DNA from: Morganella morganii
GTDB taxonomy: Bacteria > Pseudomonadota > Gammaproteobacteria > Enterobacterales > Enterobacteriaceae
Length of the DNA: 64,000 bases
Direction of reading: 5' to 3'
Assembly (NCBI RefSeq): GCF_003996855.1
Contig: NZ_NRQY01000001.1
Coordinates: 111,817-175,816 of the forward strand
Shown here: positions 52,895 through 62,446 of the stretch, one piece after another
Layout: each line of letters begins with the position of its first letter
How positions within the stretch are numbered: position 1 is the stretch's first letter
Position numbers and translations under genes: made by a program
The notes under the pieces: model-generated
Told to the model about the DNA's origin: nothing
The model's database searches: none
Seen by the model: only the letters and a program-made list of their open reading frames with translations

Positions 52895-54052
52895 ATGAAA
52901 CAGATATTCCGCGCCGCCGGACGTTTTCCGGCTCTTATCATCACTCTCTGTGCCGCACTCGCGGCACTGTTGCCGTTCGGCACAGCAGCGGCACCGATCA
53001 CGGTGACGGATATCGCCCGGCGAACAGTTACCGTCAATGCCCCGGTATCCCGGATTATGCTGGCAGACAGCCGGGTGCTGGTCGCCCTGAATATCCTGCA
53101 TCCGTCTGAGCCGCTGAAAGGCATCACCGCATGGGATGACGCACTGACCAAAAAAGCCCCGGATCTGCGCATCGCTTATGAAAAGCAGTTTCCGCAACTG
53201 AAAGATATTCCGGTATTTCCGAACCCCTACACATCGGATTTCAGTGTCGAAAAAGCACTGACTTATAATCCTGATCTGGTCATTTTCGATACCGGGCTGC
53301 AAAGTAAACTGACAGATAGCGGTACTCTCGATTTACTGGAAAAAAGCGGTATTCCGGTTATTTTTATCGATTTTCGTCAGTACCCGCTGCAAAACACCCT
53401 GCCAAGCATGACGCTTTTGGGTCAGGTATTCGGGCAGGAAAAACAGGCAGCGGCGTTTAATGATTTTTACCGTCAGCGGCTGGAGCTTATCCGCTCCCGT
53501 GTTGCAAACATTCCGGAAGACAAAAAGCCGACGGTCTTTATCGAACGGGCAGCTGGCCTTGCCGGGGAAAACAGTTGCTGTAAAACCTTTGGTAACGGTA
53601 ATTTCGGGGAGTTTGTCGCCGCAGCCGGGGGACATAACCTCGGTACTGACTGGTTTAAAAACGGCATGGGTGGTGAAGTGAATGAAGAACAGATTATTGC
53701 CGCCGACCCGCAGTTTTATCTGATGACGGTTGCCGACTGGGAAAATACCCGCAAAGGCAGTACCTCTGTACCGCTCGGTTATACCGGCTCTGCGGAACGG
53801 GCAGTACCGGCGCTGGAAAAACTGATGTCACGGTCAAAACTGCAACATCTCACGGCGTATCAGCAAAAGCAGGTGCTGGCGCTGTATCAGCAATACTATG
53901 ACACGCCATTCAATATTATTGCCGTGGAAGTTATCGCCAAAATGCTGCATCCGGATCTGTTTCCTGAACTCGACCCGCAGGCAGACAGCCTGATGCTGCA
54001 TAAAACCTTTACTGCTCTGGACGGCAGCGGCCTGTTCTGGCTGCAACCCTGA
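52895..54052 (+). CDS. ABC-type iron(III)/siderophore periplasmic binding protein
   Basis: 385 residues, cluster A/class III binding protein: signal peptide with hydrophobic core IITLCAALAALLPFG, then ITVTDIARRTVTVNAPVSRIMLADSR, the FecB/BtuF-like lobe start, and LEKSGIPVIFIDFRQYPL. Paired with the TonB receptor, but no permease or ATPase gene follows, so it must use a transporter elsewhere. The unusual SCC pair in ENSCCKTFGN is noted. AAAGG precedes the ATG. Confidence 0.85.
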   Translation: MKQIFRAAGRFPALIITLCAALAALLPFGTAAAPITVTDIARRTVTVNAPVSRIMLADSRVLVALNILHPSEPLKGITAWDDALTKKAPDLRIAYEKQFPQLKDIPVFPNPYTSDFSVEKALTYNPDLVIFDTGLQSKLTDSGTLDLLEKSGIPVIFIDFRQYPLQNTLPSMTLLGQVFGQEKQAAAFNDFYRQRLELIRSRVANIPEDKKPTVFIERAAGLAGENSCCKTFGNGNFGEFVAAAGGHNLGTDWFKNGMGGEVNEEQIIAADPQFYLMTVADWENTRKGSTSVPLGYTGSAERAVPALEKLMSRSKLQHLTAYQQKQVLALYQQYYDTPFNIIAVEVIAKMLHPDLFPELDPQADSLMLHKTFTALDGSGLFWLQP

Positions 54053-54068
54053 TTACTGCATGAAAGAT

Positions 54069-54098
54069 AACGGGCAGATTCCTGCCCGTTATTATTGC
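54069..54098 (+). terminator. Terminator after binding-protein gene
   Basis: AACGGGCAG/CTGCCCGTT (54069-54077 with 54082-54090), ATTC loop, then ATTATT. T run is weak. Confidence 0.6.
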
Positions 54099-54115
54099 TG
54101 TTTAAATCTCTGTGA

Positions 54116-55495
54116 TTATTTCTTCTGATACAACTCATTTGCCATATCAATACTGTCCGCATTAACATCCCGGATATGATCACGCGTCAGACGGTACACC
54201 ACCGGACTTAATAAGATCAGTGCGATCAGGTTCGGAATAGCCATCATCGCATTCAGGGTATCGGCCAGCAGCCAGACAAACTCCAGGGACTGTGTGGCGC
54301 CAACAGGTAACGCGAGCAGCCACAGCACGCGGAATACCTTAATCGCTTTCACACCAAACAGATACTGAACACATTTTTCACCGTAAAAACTCCAGCCGAG
54401 GATCGTGGTAAACGCAAAAATGGTCAGTGCTATTGCCACAATGTAGTTCCCGCCCGGAATAGCGGCTTTGAAAGAAGAGGCGGTCAGTGTGGCACCCGTT
54501 TCCGCCGTCAGCCAGCCGCCCATAATCACAATGGTCAGTCCGGTAACCGAACAGACAATAATCGTATCAATAAAGGTGCCGAGCATAGCGATAAGCCCCT
54601 GACGGATCGGGTTCTGGGTTTTCGCGGCAGCATGCGCTATCGGCGCACTGCCCAGCCCCGCTTCGTTGGAAAACACGCCACGCGCCACCCCGAAGCGGAT
54701 CGCCGCCCAGACTGTCGCCCCGGCAAATCCGCCCTGCGCCGCCACTGGTGTAAAAGCAGAGGTCACAATGAGGGAGAACGCCGCCGGAATTTCACTGATA
54801 TTCAGCGCCAGCACCGCAAGACCGGCGCCAAAGTAGCCGACTGTCATAAACGGCACCAGTTTACCGGCCACATCCGAGATACGGCGTATCCCGCCAATCA
54901 GTACCGCACCGACCAGCAGCACCAGCGCCACACTGGTCACCCATTTATTGACACCGAAATTACTCTCCAACACATCCGCCACCGAGTTGGCCTGAACAGT
55001 ATTTCCGATACCAAACCCGGCACAGGCACCAAACACCGCAAACAGCGTTCCCAGCCAGACCCATTTCGGGCCAAGGCCGTTTTTGATGTAATACATCGGA
55101 CCGCCGACATACTGCCCGTATTTATCCACTTCACGATAACGGACAGCCAGCACAGCTTCAGAGTATTTCGTCGCCATACCGACCAGCGCCGTCATCCACA
55201 TCCAGAACAATGCCCCCGGCCCGCCCATCACCACCGCCGTTGCCACCCCAGCGATATTGCCGGTGCCGATCGTCGCGGATAGTGCTGTCATCAGGGCATT
55301 AAACGGGGAGATCTGCCCTTCCCCCCGTGATTCATTGCGCTGAAATAATAATTTAAACCCGGTTCCCAGTTTACGGATCGGCAAAAAACCCAGCAGGATC
55401 TGCATATATAGCCCGACACCCAGTATCCCTACCAGCATCGGTACTCCCCATACCACGCCGTTCAGCGCACCCAGCCACTCTGTTATCAAATCCAT
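54116..55495 (-). CDS. Sodium:alanine/glycine symporter (AGCS family)
   Basis: 459 residues and about 11 hydrophobic segments. AGCS signatures are NALMTALSATIGTGNIAGVATAV, GGPGALFWMWMTALVGMATKYSEAVLAV and EAGLGSAPIAHAAAKT. It should import alanine or glycine with sodium. Single-gene unit, divergent from clcA with 216 bases between; nothing distinct was seen in that gap. Confidence 0.92.
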   Translation of the reverse strand: MDLITEWLGALNGVVWGVPMLVGILGVGLYMQILLGFLPIRKLGTGFKLLFQRNESRGEGQISPFNALMTALSATIGTGNIAGVATAVVMGGPGALFWMWMTALVGMATKYSEAVLAVRYREVDKYGQYVGGPMYYIKNGLGPKWVWLGTLFAVFGACAGFGIGNTVQANSVADVLESNFGVNKWVTSVALVLLVGAVLIGGIRRISDVAGKLVPFMTVGYFGAGLAVLALNISEIPAAFSLIVTSAFTPVAAQGGFAGATVWAAIRFGVARGVFSNEAGLGSAPIAHAAAKTQNPIRQGLIAMLGTFIDTIIVCSVTGLTIVIMGGWLTAETGATLTASSFKAAIPGGNYIVAIALTIFAFTTILGWSFYGEKCVQYLFGVKAIKVFRVLWLLALPVGATQSLEFVWLLADTLNAMMAIPNLIALILLSPVVYRLTRDHIRDVNADSIDMANELYQKK

Positions 55496-55711
55496 TCATG
55501 CCTCCTGACCGGCCCTGTTACTTTTTTATTTTACACGTCACATATAAATAACATTTATTTATCATTTATTAATAAAGCGGAAAAACACCGGGAATGCGAA
55601 CAAAAAATGTCCGGATTTGCGTTGGATTTTTGAATCTGTGAAGGGTGTCACTTGCTATAAATTGAATTAAAATAGCGATTAATTTTTATTTCTAATGGAT
55701 CATGTTCAGCT

Positions 55712-57112
55712 ATGTCAGATGCTTTACCGCAGACGACAGCGTCGCTCAAACGCCGTTATCGTGTGCTCCAACGCCTTAAAGAACGTAATCTCGCGCCAGT
55801 CACTGTTCTGCTGCTGGCAGCTGTCGTCGGTGCACTTGCCGGTTTTACCGGTGTGTTGTTTGAACGCGGAGTCAATTGGGTCGGAGAATACCGGGTCAGT
55901 TCTCTGTCTGCGCTGACAGAGAATAAAGGAATTCTGATCCCGCTGATGTTTATTGTTTCCGCCCTGCTGGCCATGTCAGGCTACTGGCTGGTGCGGCGTT
56001 TTTCGCCGGAATCCGGCGGGTCAGGGATACCGGAAATTGAAGGGGCATTACAGGATGTCCGCCCGGTACGCTGGTGGCGGGTACTGTCGGTGAAATTTAT
56101 CGGCGGGCTGGGTACTCTCGGCTCCGGTATGGTACTGGGGCGTGAAGGCCCGACTGTGCAACTGGGGGCGAATATCAGCGGGCTGGTCAGTGCGCTGGCC
56201 GGCGTAAAAAATAAAGAATCCCGGCATACCTTACTGGCGACCTGTGCCGCCGCCGGTCTGACTGCCGCATTCAACGCACCGCTCGCAGGGATCCTGTTTA
56301 TCATCGAGGAAATGCGCCCGCAATTCCGTTACAGTCTGATTTCTATCAAAGCTGTTTTTATCGGTGTGATTATGTCGAGCATTGTTTTTCAGACCTTTAA
56401 CAGCGGCTCAGCGATTCTGGATATCGGGAAATATCACGCGGCTCCGCTGAATACACTCTGGCTCTATCTGGTTCTGGGGATGATTTTTGGTGTGATTGGT
56501 GTGATGTTCAACCGTTTCCTGCTCACTATGCAGACACTGTTCCGCTACTTTTATCAGGATAAAACATCCCGTTTTGTCGCCACCGGCGGGCTGATCGGCG
56601 GATTATGCGGTATTGCCGGGCTGTACTGGCCGCAGGTGACCGGCGGCGGGTTCGCGGTGATTCCGGATGTTGCCGCGCTGCACTATTCCCTGACCGGAAT
56701 TCTGATGATCTTCCTGTTCCGTGTGCTCACCACGGTTATCTGCTTCAGTTCCGGCGCACCCGGCGGGATCTTCGCGCCGACACTCGCACTCGGCACACTG
56801 TTCGGCAGTTTCTTCGGCTATGCCGCCATGCTGCTGTTTCCGCAATATCAGATTGAACCGGCGACCTTCGCCATTGCGGGGATGGGGGCACTCTTTGCCG
56901 CCACCGTCCGCGCACCGCTGACAGGTATTGTTCTGGTACTGGAGATGACGGATAACTATCAGCTGATCCTGCCGATGATTATCACGTGTCTGGGGGCAAC
57001 ACTGGTAGCACAGTATCTGGGCGGGCGTCCGCTGTATTCGGTACTGCTGGAGCGGATACTGATGCAGAACGGCACGCCGCCGGAAAAAACCGGTGACGCG
57101 CCGCGAGGGTAA
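55712..57112 (+). CDS. clcA: H+/Cl- exchange transporter ClcA
   Basis: CLC-type 2 Cl-/1 H+ antiporter used in extreme acid resistance. 466 residues. The selectivity sequences GSGIPE, GREGP (gating glutamate) and [11 protein letters not shown] plus IIEEMRPQF (proton glutamate) are intact. Short N-terminal cytoplasmic helix is polar. ORF starts at 55712 ([10 protein letters not shown]), 466 codons against 473 in E. coli. Confidence 0.95.
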   Translation: MSDALPQTTASLKRRYRVLQRLKERNLAPVTVLLLAAVVGALAGFTGVLFERGVNWVGEYRVSSLSALTENKGILIPLMFIVSALLAMSGYWLVRRFSPESGGSGIPEIEGALQDVRPVRWWRVLSVKFIGGLGTLGSGMVLGREGPTVQLGANISGLVSALAGVKNKESRHTLLATCAAAGLTAAFNAPLAGILFIIEEMRPQFRYSLISIKAVFIGVIMSSIVFQTFNSGSAILDIGKYHAAPLNTLWLYLVLGMIFGVIGVMFNRFLLTMQTLFRYFYQDKTSRFVATGGLIGGLCGIAGLYWPQVTGGGFAVIPDVAALHYSLTGILMIFLFRVLTTVICFSSGAPGGIFAPTLALGTLFGSFFGYAAMLLFPQYQIEPATFAIAGMGALFAATVRAPLTGIVLVLEMTDNYQLILPMIITCLGATLVAQYLGGRPLYSVLLERILMQNGTPPEKTGDAPRG

Positions 57113-57118
57113 TAATAA

Positions 57119-57982
57119 TCAGGCTTTTTTGCGGGCGATCAGAGTGGCAAAATTCAGCCGTATCCGGTTGCCTGCGGCATCAGTGCGGTGCAGATGTCCC
57201 GGATTTTCGTTGTATTTCAGTATCTCCCAGTCCGCATAATAGCCGGATAACTCGCCCGGTTTCAGGAAACAGTCAAACGGCAGCTCATCATACGGCATAT
57301 TTTCGGTTTCCACCGGGCAGACAATCAGATTATACCCGTCCGGGCGGGTATGTGCCTGCATATCGGCGACGATCGCGGCAATATTCTCTCTTTTCAGGAA
57401 CATCTGCACCACGGTGGAAATAATGATGTCGTAATCATCCTGCAACGCATGCTGGTTGATGTCATACACCTGAGTGCGGATATTGCTGATCCCCGCTGCG
57501 GCTTTCACATCCTCAATCGCCTGAATATGCTGCGGATTAATATCCATGGCAGTCACATCATAACCGAGCTGTGCCAGGAAAAAGCTGTTACGCCCGCGCC
57601 CGGAACCTAAATCGAGTGTTTTACCCGGTTTTGTCATTGTCACCAGTTCACGGACTTCGGAGTGCGGACGGGTCAGTCCGTGGATTTTATAGAATTCATC
57701 TTCAGGCTGACACAAGAAAGCGAGCTGACAGGAAATATCATCACTGACGGATTCAATTTTGTGCCACACCTGCGGGTCAAGACGCGGCGGCTGATGTGTG
57801 GTATCAAAGTGGTAGCGGATCTCTTCGCCGTTTTCCCCGAAAACGACAAAATCCATCTCACCGGCCAGTACCGTCAGCTGTGCCCACGTGCCTTCGGCCG
57901 TATTATGGCGATCCATAAAGGCCATCGGGATAGTATTTTTTTGCCAGACCGGCAGGGTTTTATAGCAGACTACGTTTTCCAT
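57119..57982 (-). CDS. tehB: Tellurite resistance methyltransferase TehB with N-terminal DUF1971 domain
   Basis: 287 residues. The N-terminal cupin-like DUF1971 (about 1-90) precedes the SAM methyltransferase with LDLGSGRGRNSFFLAQLGYDV. This two-domain form matches Haemophilus TehB rather than the short E. coli one. The start MENVVCYKTLPVW is chosen by match and by GAGG upstream. Function: SAM-dependent volatilisation/detoxification of tellurite or related oxyanions, biological role debated. An NsrR-like box lies 17-40 bases upstream and an inverted repeat covers the ribosome binding site; no tehA is adjacent. Confidence 0.9.
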   Translation of the reverse strand: MENVVCYKTLPVWQKNTIPMAFMDRHNTAEGTWAQLTVLAGEMDFVVFGENGEEIRYHFDTTHQPPRLDPQVWHKIESVSDDISCQLAFLCQPEDEFYKIHGLTRPHSEVRELVTMTKPGKTLDLGSGRGRNSFFLAQLGYDVTAMDINPQHIQAIEDVKAAAGISNIRTQVYDINQHALQDDYDIIISTVVQMFLKRENIAAIVADMQAHTRPDGYNLIVCPVETENMPYDELPFDCFLKPGELSGYYADWEILKYNENPGHLHRTDAAGNRIRLNFATLIARKKA

Positions 57983-58045
57983 TTTACGCCTCATCTTAAA
58001 GATGCATATTAAATACATCTTATAGTCTTTCCGGTGAGGCGTAAA
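57983..58045 (-). repeat. 11-bp inverted repeat covering tehB ribosome binding site
   Basis: TTTACGCCTCA (plus strand 57983-57993) and TGAGGCGTAAA (58035-58045) are perfect inverted repeats flanking the NsrR-like box. On the minus strand the distal arm is 5' and the proximal arm contains GAGG before the tehB ATG. See findings. Confidence 0.85.
57999..58021 (-). promoter_or_regulatory. NsrR-type operator of tehB
   Basis: A 23-bp near-perfect palindrome with arms AAGATGCAT and ATACATCTT (plus strand), close to the NsrR consensus AAGATGYATTT(C/T)AAATRCATCTT. TATAAG (58024-58019 on the minus strand) could be the -10, so the box sits at the start of transcription. Confidence 0.85.
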
Positions 58046-58051
58046 CGATTT

Positions 58052-59131
58052 TTATTTCTGACGGGCGATAGCTTCGTTTATTCCCTGAAACACGAAAGGT
58101 CTGGCATCTGTGAAATCATTTGCCACATCACCGGAATAAATATTTTGCTGTTCCGGCCCCAAATCCAGTTTTTTCACTTTGCCGTTTTCTTTGCTGAAAT
58201 CCACTTTATTCAGATCAACCCAGAAGATATTCGGCGTCAGGGCTGATTCAAAGAAATAAATCTGACGTTTGTGATCCACCACCGTGCGCCAGCGGGTGGA
58301 GGAGATATTCGGCTCCTCTTCGGTATTCAGCCCGAACGGCACAGACACATTGCGGATCACACTGAAAACAGATGCCACCGCTTTATTCGGCGTGGTCGCT
58401 TTCGGAATGGCATTAATGTAGAAAGACCCGCGGGCAAAACGGTCAGCGGAACGGTTGGTGCCCGGCAGCATCACAGTGCCGTTGATTTGCTGCCAGTAGC
58501 TGTCCAGCGCCAGTTGTTCACTGAATACCGGAGAGTTGGTCATTACCTGATATTTTCGGTTGTGATGAATCACCTGCTTACCATCAATATATTCAATAAT
58601 GGCGCTGTCACCGGAGGCATCAGATAACGAAAGGTGTAAAGTTGCCAGACGCTCCTCACCCGGAACTTTATCCGTGATCACCGCAAACGGCTCTTTTTCC
58701 AGTGCGGTAACCGCTTCTTCAACTGTCGCGTAATTATCCAGCACATACTGTGCCCAGGCCGAAATACTCAGAGTTGGTTTATTACTTTCCGGTGTCGGAT
58801 AAACAGACTCCACCAGCCATAACAGGTTTGCGGACAATCCCTTTTCATTAATACCATCGGTGGTGGAAACATCATAACCGGATGCCACCACGCTGCCGTA
58901 TTTTGAGACCCATTTCACAGAATTCGGCCCGGCGGCACCATCGCGCGCCATCCCCTGCGGGAAGATCCATAAATTGGTACCGACATCACTTTTCCAGTCC
59001 ATTGACCGGGCAGTGATCACCTGCGCATCATCCCCGAGATACACCAGCCGAGTGCAGGCGGAAGCAATCTGAGCAGCCAGTAATGTGGCCGACGCGACCG
59101 CACCGGCAAGTATAATTCGTTTAAATGTCAT
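58052..59131 (-). CDS. Periplasmic linear-amide C-N hydrolase (choloylglycine/penicillin V acylase family)
   Basis: 359 residues. Signal peptide ends IASA before CTRLVYLGDD, so maturation exposes an N-terminal Cys nucleophile (Ntn hydrolase). TARSMDWKSDVGTNLWIFPQG and the TTDGINEKGLSANLLWL (Asn/Gly) motifs match the family. Gram-negative members cleave penicillin V, bile amides or N-acyl homoserine lactones; substrate here is unknown. Located between emrAB and tehB, on the same strand, it may be read through into tehB. Confidence 0.88.
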   Translation of the reverse strand: MTFKRIILAGAVASATLLAAQIASACTRLVYLGDDAQVITARSMDWKSDVGTNLWIFPQGMARDGAAGPNSVKWVSKYGSVVASGYDVSTTDGINEKGLSANLLWLVESVYPTPESNKPTLSISAWAQYVLDNYATVEEAVTALEKEPFAVITDKVPGEERLATLHLSLSDASGDSAIIEYIDGKQVIHHNRKYQVMTNSPVFSEQLALDSYWQQINGTVMLPGTNRSADRFARGSFYINAIPKATTPNKAVASVFSVIRNVSVPFGLNTEEEPNISSTRWRTVVDHKRQIYFFESALTPNIFWVDLNKVDFSKENGKVKKLDLGPEQQNIYSGDVANDFTDARPFVFQGINEAIARQK

Positions 59132-59203
59132 GAAAAACCCCTTTTCATTGCGTCCGGTAACCGGCAGCTAACCGGTTACGCTTCCTTATTACTGTAGCCC
59201 TTA

Positions 59204-60718
59204 TCAGGATTTAGTGGCAAACGGCGGCCGGGCAAACCAGATAAGAACAATCAATCCGATAAAGACACCGCCGGAGAGCCAGAAAATCTCATTGGCACTG
59301 ATAATCAGCCCCTGGGCAGTAATTTCCTTCGCCAGATACGCGGAGGTTTGTACCTGTGATAATCCGTGCTGCGCCATCTCCCGGTACATCTGTACCGATT
59401 CCGGATTATACGCGGTAATAGATTCCGTCAGCTGAGAATGATGTAACGATTCGCGACGGCTCCACAGCGTCGTGGTGATAGAGGTGCCGATAGAGCCCGC
59501 CAGTGTCCGGAAGAAGTTTGCCAGCGCGGAGGCGGAGGCCAGCTTCTCCGGCGGCAGACCGGAAAGCGTGATGGTGGTCAGCGGCATAAAGAAGCAGGCC
59601 ACGGCAAACCCCTGAACCAATTGCGGCCAGACAGAAGCGTAAAACCCCATCTGCGGCTCAAAGGTATAGGCTCGCCAGTAGAAGCAGATTGCATACACCA
59701 CGAAACTAAAGGTTACAATCCAGCGCAAATCCACCACATTGGAGATTTTGCCGACAAACGCGGAGATCAGTATCGGCACCAGCCCGATAGGCGCCAGCGC
59801 CAGCCCCGCCCATTCCGCCGTATAACCGTAGACCTCCTGAAGTAACTGCGGCAACAGCACAATCGCACCGAAATAAACCATATACGCCAGGCTGACCGAC
59901 AGTGTACCGATGGTAAAGTTACGCGACTTAAACAGCGACAGCTCCACAATCGGGTTTTTATCCGTCAGTTCCCAAATCACCAGGAAGACCAGCGCAATTG
60001 CGGCAATAATGGCCAGCGCGACAATTTCATCTGACTCCAGCCAGCCGAGATCTTTCCCTTTATCCAGCAGGATTTGCAGACAACCGATCCCGACCACCAG
60101 CAGCGACAACCCGATCACATTGAGCGGAACCTTTGTCACCTTCGATTCCATACCGCGCAGCAGCATACTGACAATCACCACTGCGATGCCGATAGGCACG
60201 TTGATAAAGAAAATCCAGCCCCAGTGGAAGTTATCACTGATATAGCCGCCCATAATCGGTCCGAACACCGGCGCCAGAATGATGGTCATCGACCAGAGTG
60301 CCAGCGCGGTATTCTGTTTGGCCGGCGGGTAACTTTTCAGCAGAAGGCTTTGCGAGAGCGGAATGATCGGCCCGGCCACCCCGCCCTGTAACACGCGGAA
60401 GAAAATCAGCATTTCCAGGCTGTCTGACAATCCGCACAACAGTGACGTCAGAGTAAACAGCCCGGTGGACCAGATAAACACCCGCACTTCCCCGAAGCGT
60501 TTTGCCAGAAACCCGGTGATGGCGATGGAAATCGCATTCGATACCCCGAACGAGGTAATAACCCAGGTGCCCTGTGAGACAGAGGCACCGAGATCGCCGG
60601 AAATGGTCGGGATTGCCACGTTGGCAATCGTAGAGTCCAGCACCTGCATAAAGGTGGCCATCGACAGCGCGATGGTCGCCCAGACCAGTTTCATGCCTGT
60701 TAACGGTTGATTAGCCAC
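59204..60718 (-). CDS. emrB: Multidrug efflux MFS transporter subunit EmrB
   Basis: DHA2-family 14-helix drug:H+ antiporter, inner-membrane part of EmrAB-TolC. 504 residues; motif A-type (GFLAKRFGEVRVF), motif C (LAPVFGPIMGGY) and motif D1 (LDSTIANVAIPTISGDLG) are intact. It starts 18 bases after emrA. Substrates in E. coli are hydrophobic uncouplers and nalidixic acid. Confidence 0.95.
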   Translation of the reverse strand: MANQPLTGMKLVWATIALSMATFMQVLDSTIANVAIPTISGDLGASVSQGTWVITSFGVSNAISIAITGFLAKRFGEVRVFIWSTGLFTLTSLLCGLSDSLEMLIFFRVLQGGVAGPIIPLSQSLLLKSYPPAKQNTALALWSMTIILAPVFGPIMGGYISDNFHWGWIFFINVPIGIAVVIVSMLLRGMESKVTKVPLNVIGLSLLVVGIGCLQILLDKGKDLGWLESDEIVALAIIAAIALVFLVIWELTDKNPIVELSLFKSRNFTIGTLSVSLAYMVYFGAIVLLPQLLQEVYGYTAEWAGLALAPIGLVPILISAFVGKISNVVDLRWIVTFSFVVYAICFYWRAYTFEPQMGFYASVWPQLVQGFAVACFFMPLTTITLSGLPPEKLASASALANFFRTLAGSIGTSITTTLWSRRESLHHSQLTESITAYNPESVQMYREMAQHGLSQVQTSAYLAKEITAQGLIISANEIFWLSGGVFIGLIVLIWFARPPFATKS

Positions 60719-60736
60719 AATAAAGTCCCGCGCTGA

Positions 60737-61927
60737 TTAACTGGCGTTATCGGTAATGATTTGCGCAATCACCGCGTTGACCGGTGCCAGATCCGGGATC
60801 AGCACATCACTTTTAAACGCCGGCGTATCACGCTGAACATTGGCCAGTACCGGACCATCAGTATTTTTGGTTTCGATGGTCACGTTCATCGACAGCCCGA
60901 TGCGCAGCGGATATTTGGCAACCTGCTGCGGCTCCAGCTCGACCCTGACCGGCAGGCGCTGCACCACTTTGATCCAGTTACCGGTCGCATTTTGCGCCGG
61001 CAGCAGGGAAAAAGCACTGCCGGTGCCCATATCCAGCCCAGCCACCGTGCCGTTAAAGATAACTTTATCCCCGTAAAAATCACTGGTGATCGTGACCGGT
61101 TGTCCGATCCGCACACTGCTGAGCTGCGTTTCCTTAAAGTTGGCATCAATCCAGACCGGCTCGACCGGTACAATCGCCATCAGAGAGGCATTCGGACTGA
61201 CCTGCGCCCCGACCTGCACATTACGGCGGGAGACATAGCCGGTAAACGGACTGCGGATTTCTGTGCGCTGTAAGTTAATCCAGGCATCACGGACTTTATC
61301 CGCCGCCTGTAACACCGCCGGTTGATCAGCCAGTGCCGTGGTTTTCAGTAATGCTTTGGTGGCATTCAGCTGCTGCACTGAGGCATTCAGAGATGCCTGT
61401 ACCTCTTCAACGGCTTCACGTGAGTGCTGTAAATCTTCTTTGGAGATAGTCCCCCGCTGTCCTAACACACTGCGGCGGGCATAATCATTCTGCGCCTGAT
61501 TCAGCATCACTTTTTTCTGAGCGATAACCGCACCCAGCTGGTCACGGTTAAAATAGAGCTCCTGAGTCTGGCGCACAGTAGCCGCCAGGTCATGACGTGC
61601 CTGAGCATAAGTCAGTTCAGCATTGGTTTTATCCAGCACCACCAGCACATCACCGGCACGCACCAGGTCGGTATTCTCAAAATTCACCTGCGTCACATTA
61701 CCGGTGGTTTGTGCAACGACAGGCACCTGAAGCCCCACCACATAAGCATCATCGGTATATTCCTGATAACGCAGCACCATAAACCAGTAAATAAGATAAC
61801 CGGCGAGCAGCACAAGAAAGAGTAATGAGGTTCCGGCAAGCCAGATTTTTCGTCTGGCGGGATTGGATGACGATGTTTTTTTGTCAGAAGGCTGGGCAGC
61901 AGAAGATTGCGCTGATGTGTTGTCCAT
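60737..61927 (-). CDS. emrA: Multidrug efflux membrane fusion protein EmrA
   Basis: 396 residues, one N-terminal membrane segment (about 30-52), biotinyl-lipoyl domain, long coiled coil (about 120-210) and barrel domain, with QVGAQVSPNASLMAIVP typical of HlyD-family fusions. The codon before the ATG is TTG, so the start at 61927 is preferred. The usual regulator emrR (mprA) is not found upstream. Confidence 0.93.
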   Translation of the reverse strand: MDNTSAQSSAAQPSDKKTSSSNPARRKIWLAGTSLLFLVLLAGYLIYWFMVLRYQEYTDDAYVVGLQVPVVAQTTGNVTQVNFENTDLVRAGDVLVVLDKTNAELTYAQARHDLAATVRQTQELYFNRDQLGAVIAQKKVMLNQAQNDYARRSVLGQRGTISKEDLQHSREAVEEVQASLNASVQQLNATKALLKTTALADQPAVLQAADKVRDAWINLQRTEIRSPFTGYVSRRNVQVGAQVSPNASLMAIVPVEPVWIDANFKETQLSSVRIGQPVTITSDFYGDKVIFNGTVAGLDMGTGSAFSLLPAQNATGNWIKVVQRLPVRVELEPQQVAKYPLRIGLSMNVTIETKNTDGPVLANVQRDTPAFKSDVLIPDLAPVNAVIAQIITDNAS

Positions 61928-62392
61928 CAAAATACCCCGGTAATAAAGTTAATCCGAAAAATATTGCGCACAGAATAGCCTGAATCACTATAAAAGTAAC
62001 GGTAAGTGAAATATTACAGCGGAAAACCGAAAGCAATATAAACAGAAACAAAACATCAACTGAACACAACAAAATATGTAATTTATTTATCAATTTATGA
62101 CTAATAACAACTGAATATAATGAAATATACAGATATAAAAGTAATATCCACTGTCTGCTTTGATACTTATTTTGTCTCCCGCAATAACAGACGCAGAACA
62201 CATAAAAGGATATTACAGAGAAAACCCTCTGATTATTCGCTCGTCGTGTTCATTTTCTGGTATCAGAGTATTTTCTGTTTATATTTCCGGATTCTAAAAC
62301 AAAGTATCGTGTTTTACTGAAATTTGTTTATTTTTCGGCCGGATACAAAAAACAGCACAATTTGCACATTTTAAGTACCGTCCGGCAGGTAT
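61928..62392. other. A+T-rich intergenic region upstream of emrA
   Basis: About 465 bases, strongly A+T-rich, lacking a supported gene. Short ORFs on either strand have no ribosome binding site or family match. It holds the emrA promoter (no clear -35/-10 assignable by eye) and no EmrR-type inverted repeat was recognised. Confidence 0.4.
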
Positions 62393-62423
62393 AAAAAAAC
62401 CGCAGAACATTTTACTCTGCGGT
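62393..62423 (-). terminator. Terminator of the unknown membrane-anchored protein
   Basis: On the minus strand ACCGCAGA/TCTGCGGT (62423-62416 with 62406-62399), 9-base loop, then seven T. Confidence 0.85.
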
Positions 62424-62446
62424 TATTACGCGGTTTTTTGTAATAT

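Noticed and set aside
54632..55282. 216-codon plus-strand ORF
   Set aside because: Shadow of the alanine/glycine symporter gene; His/Arg-rich translation without family resemblance.
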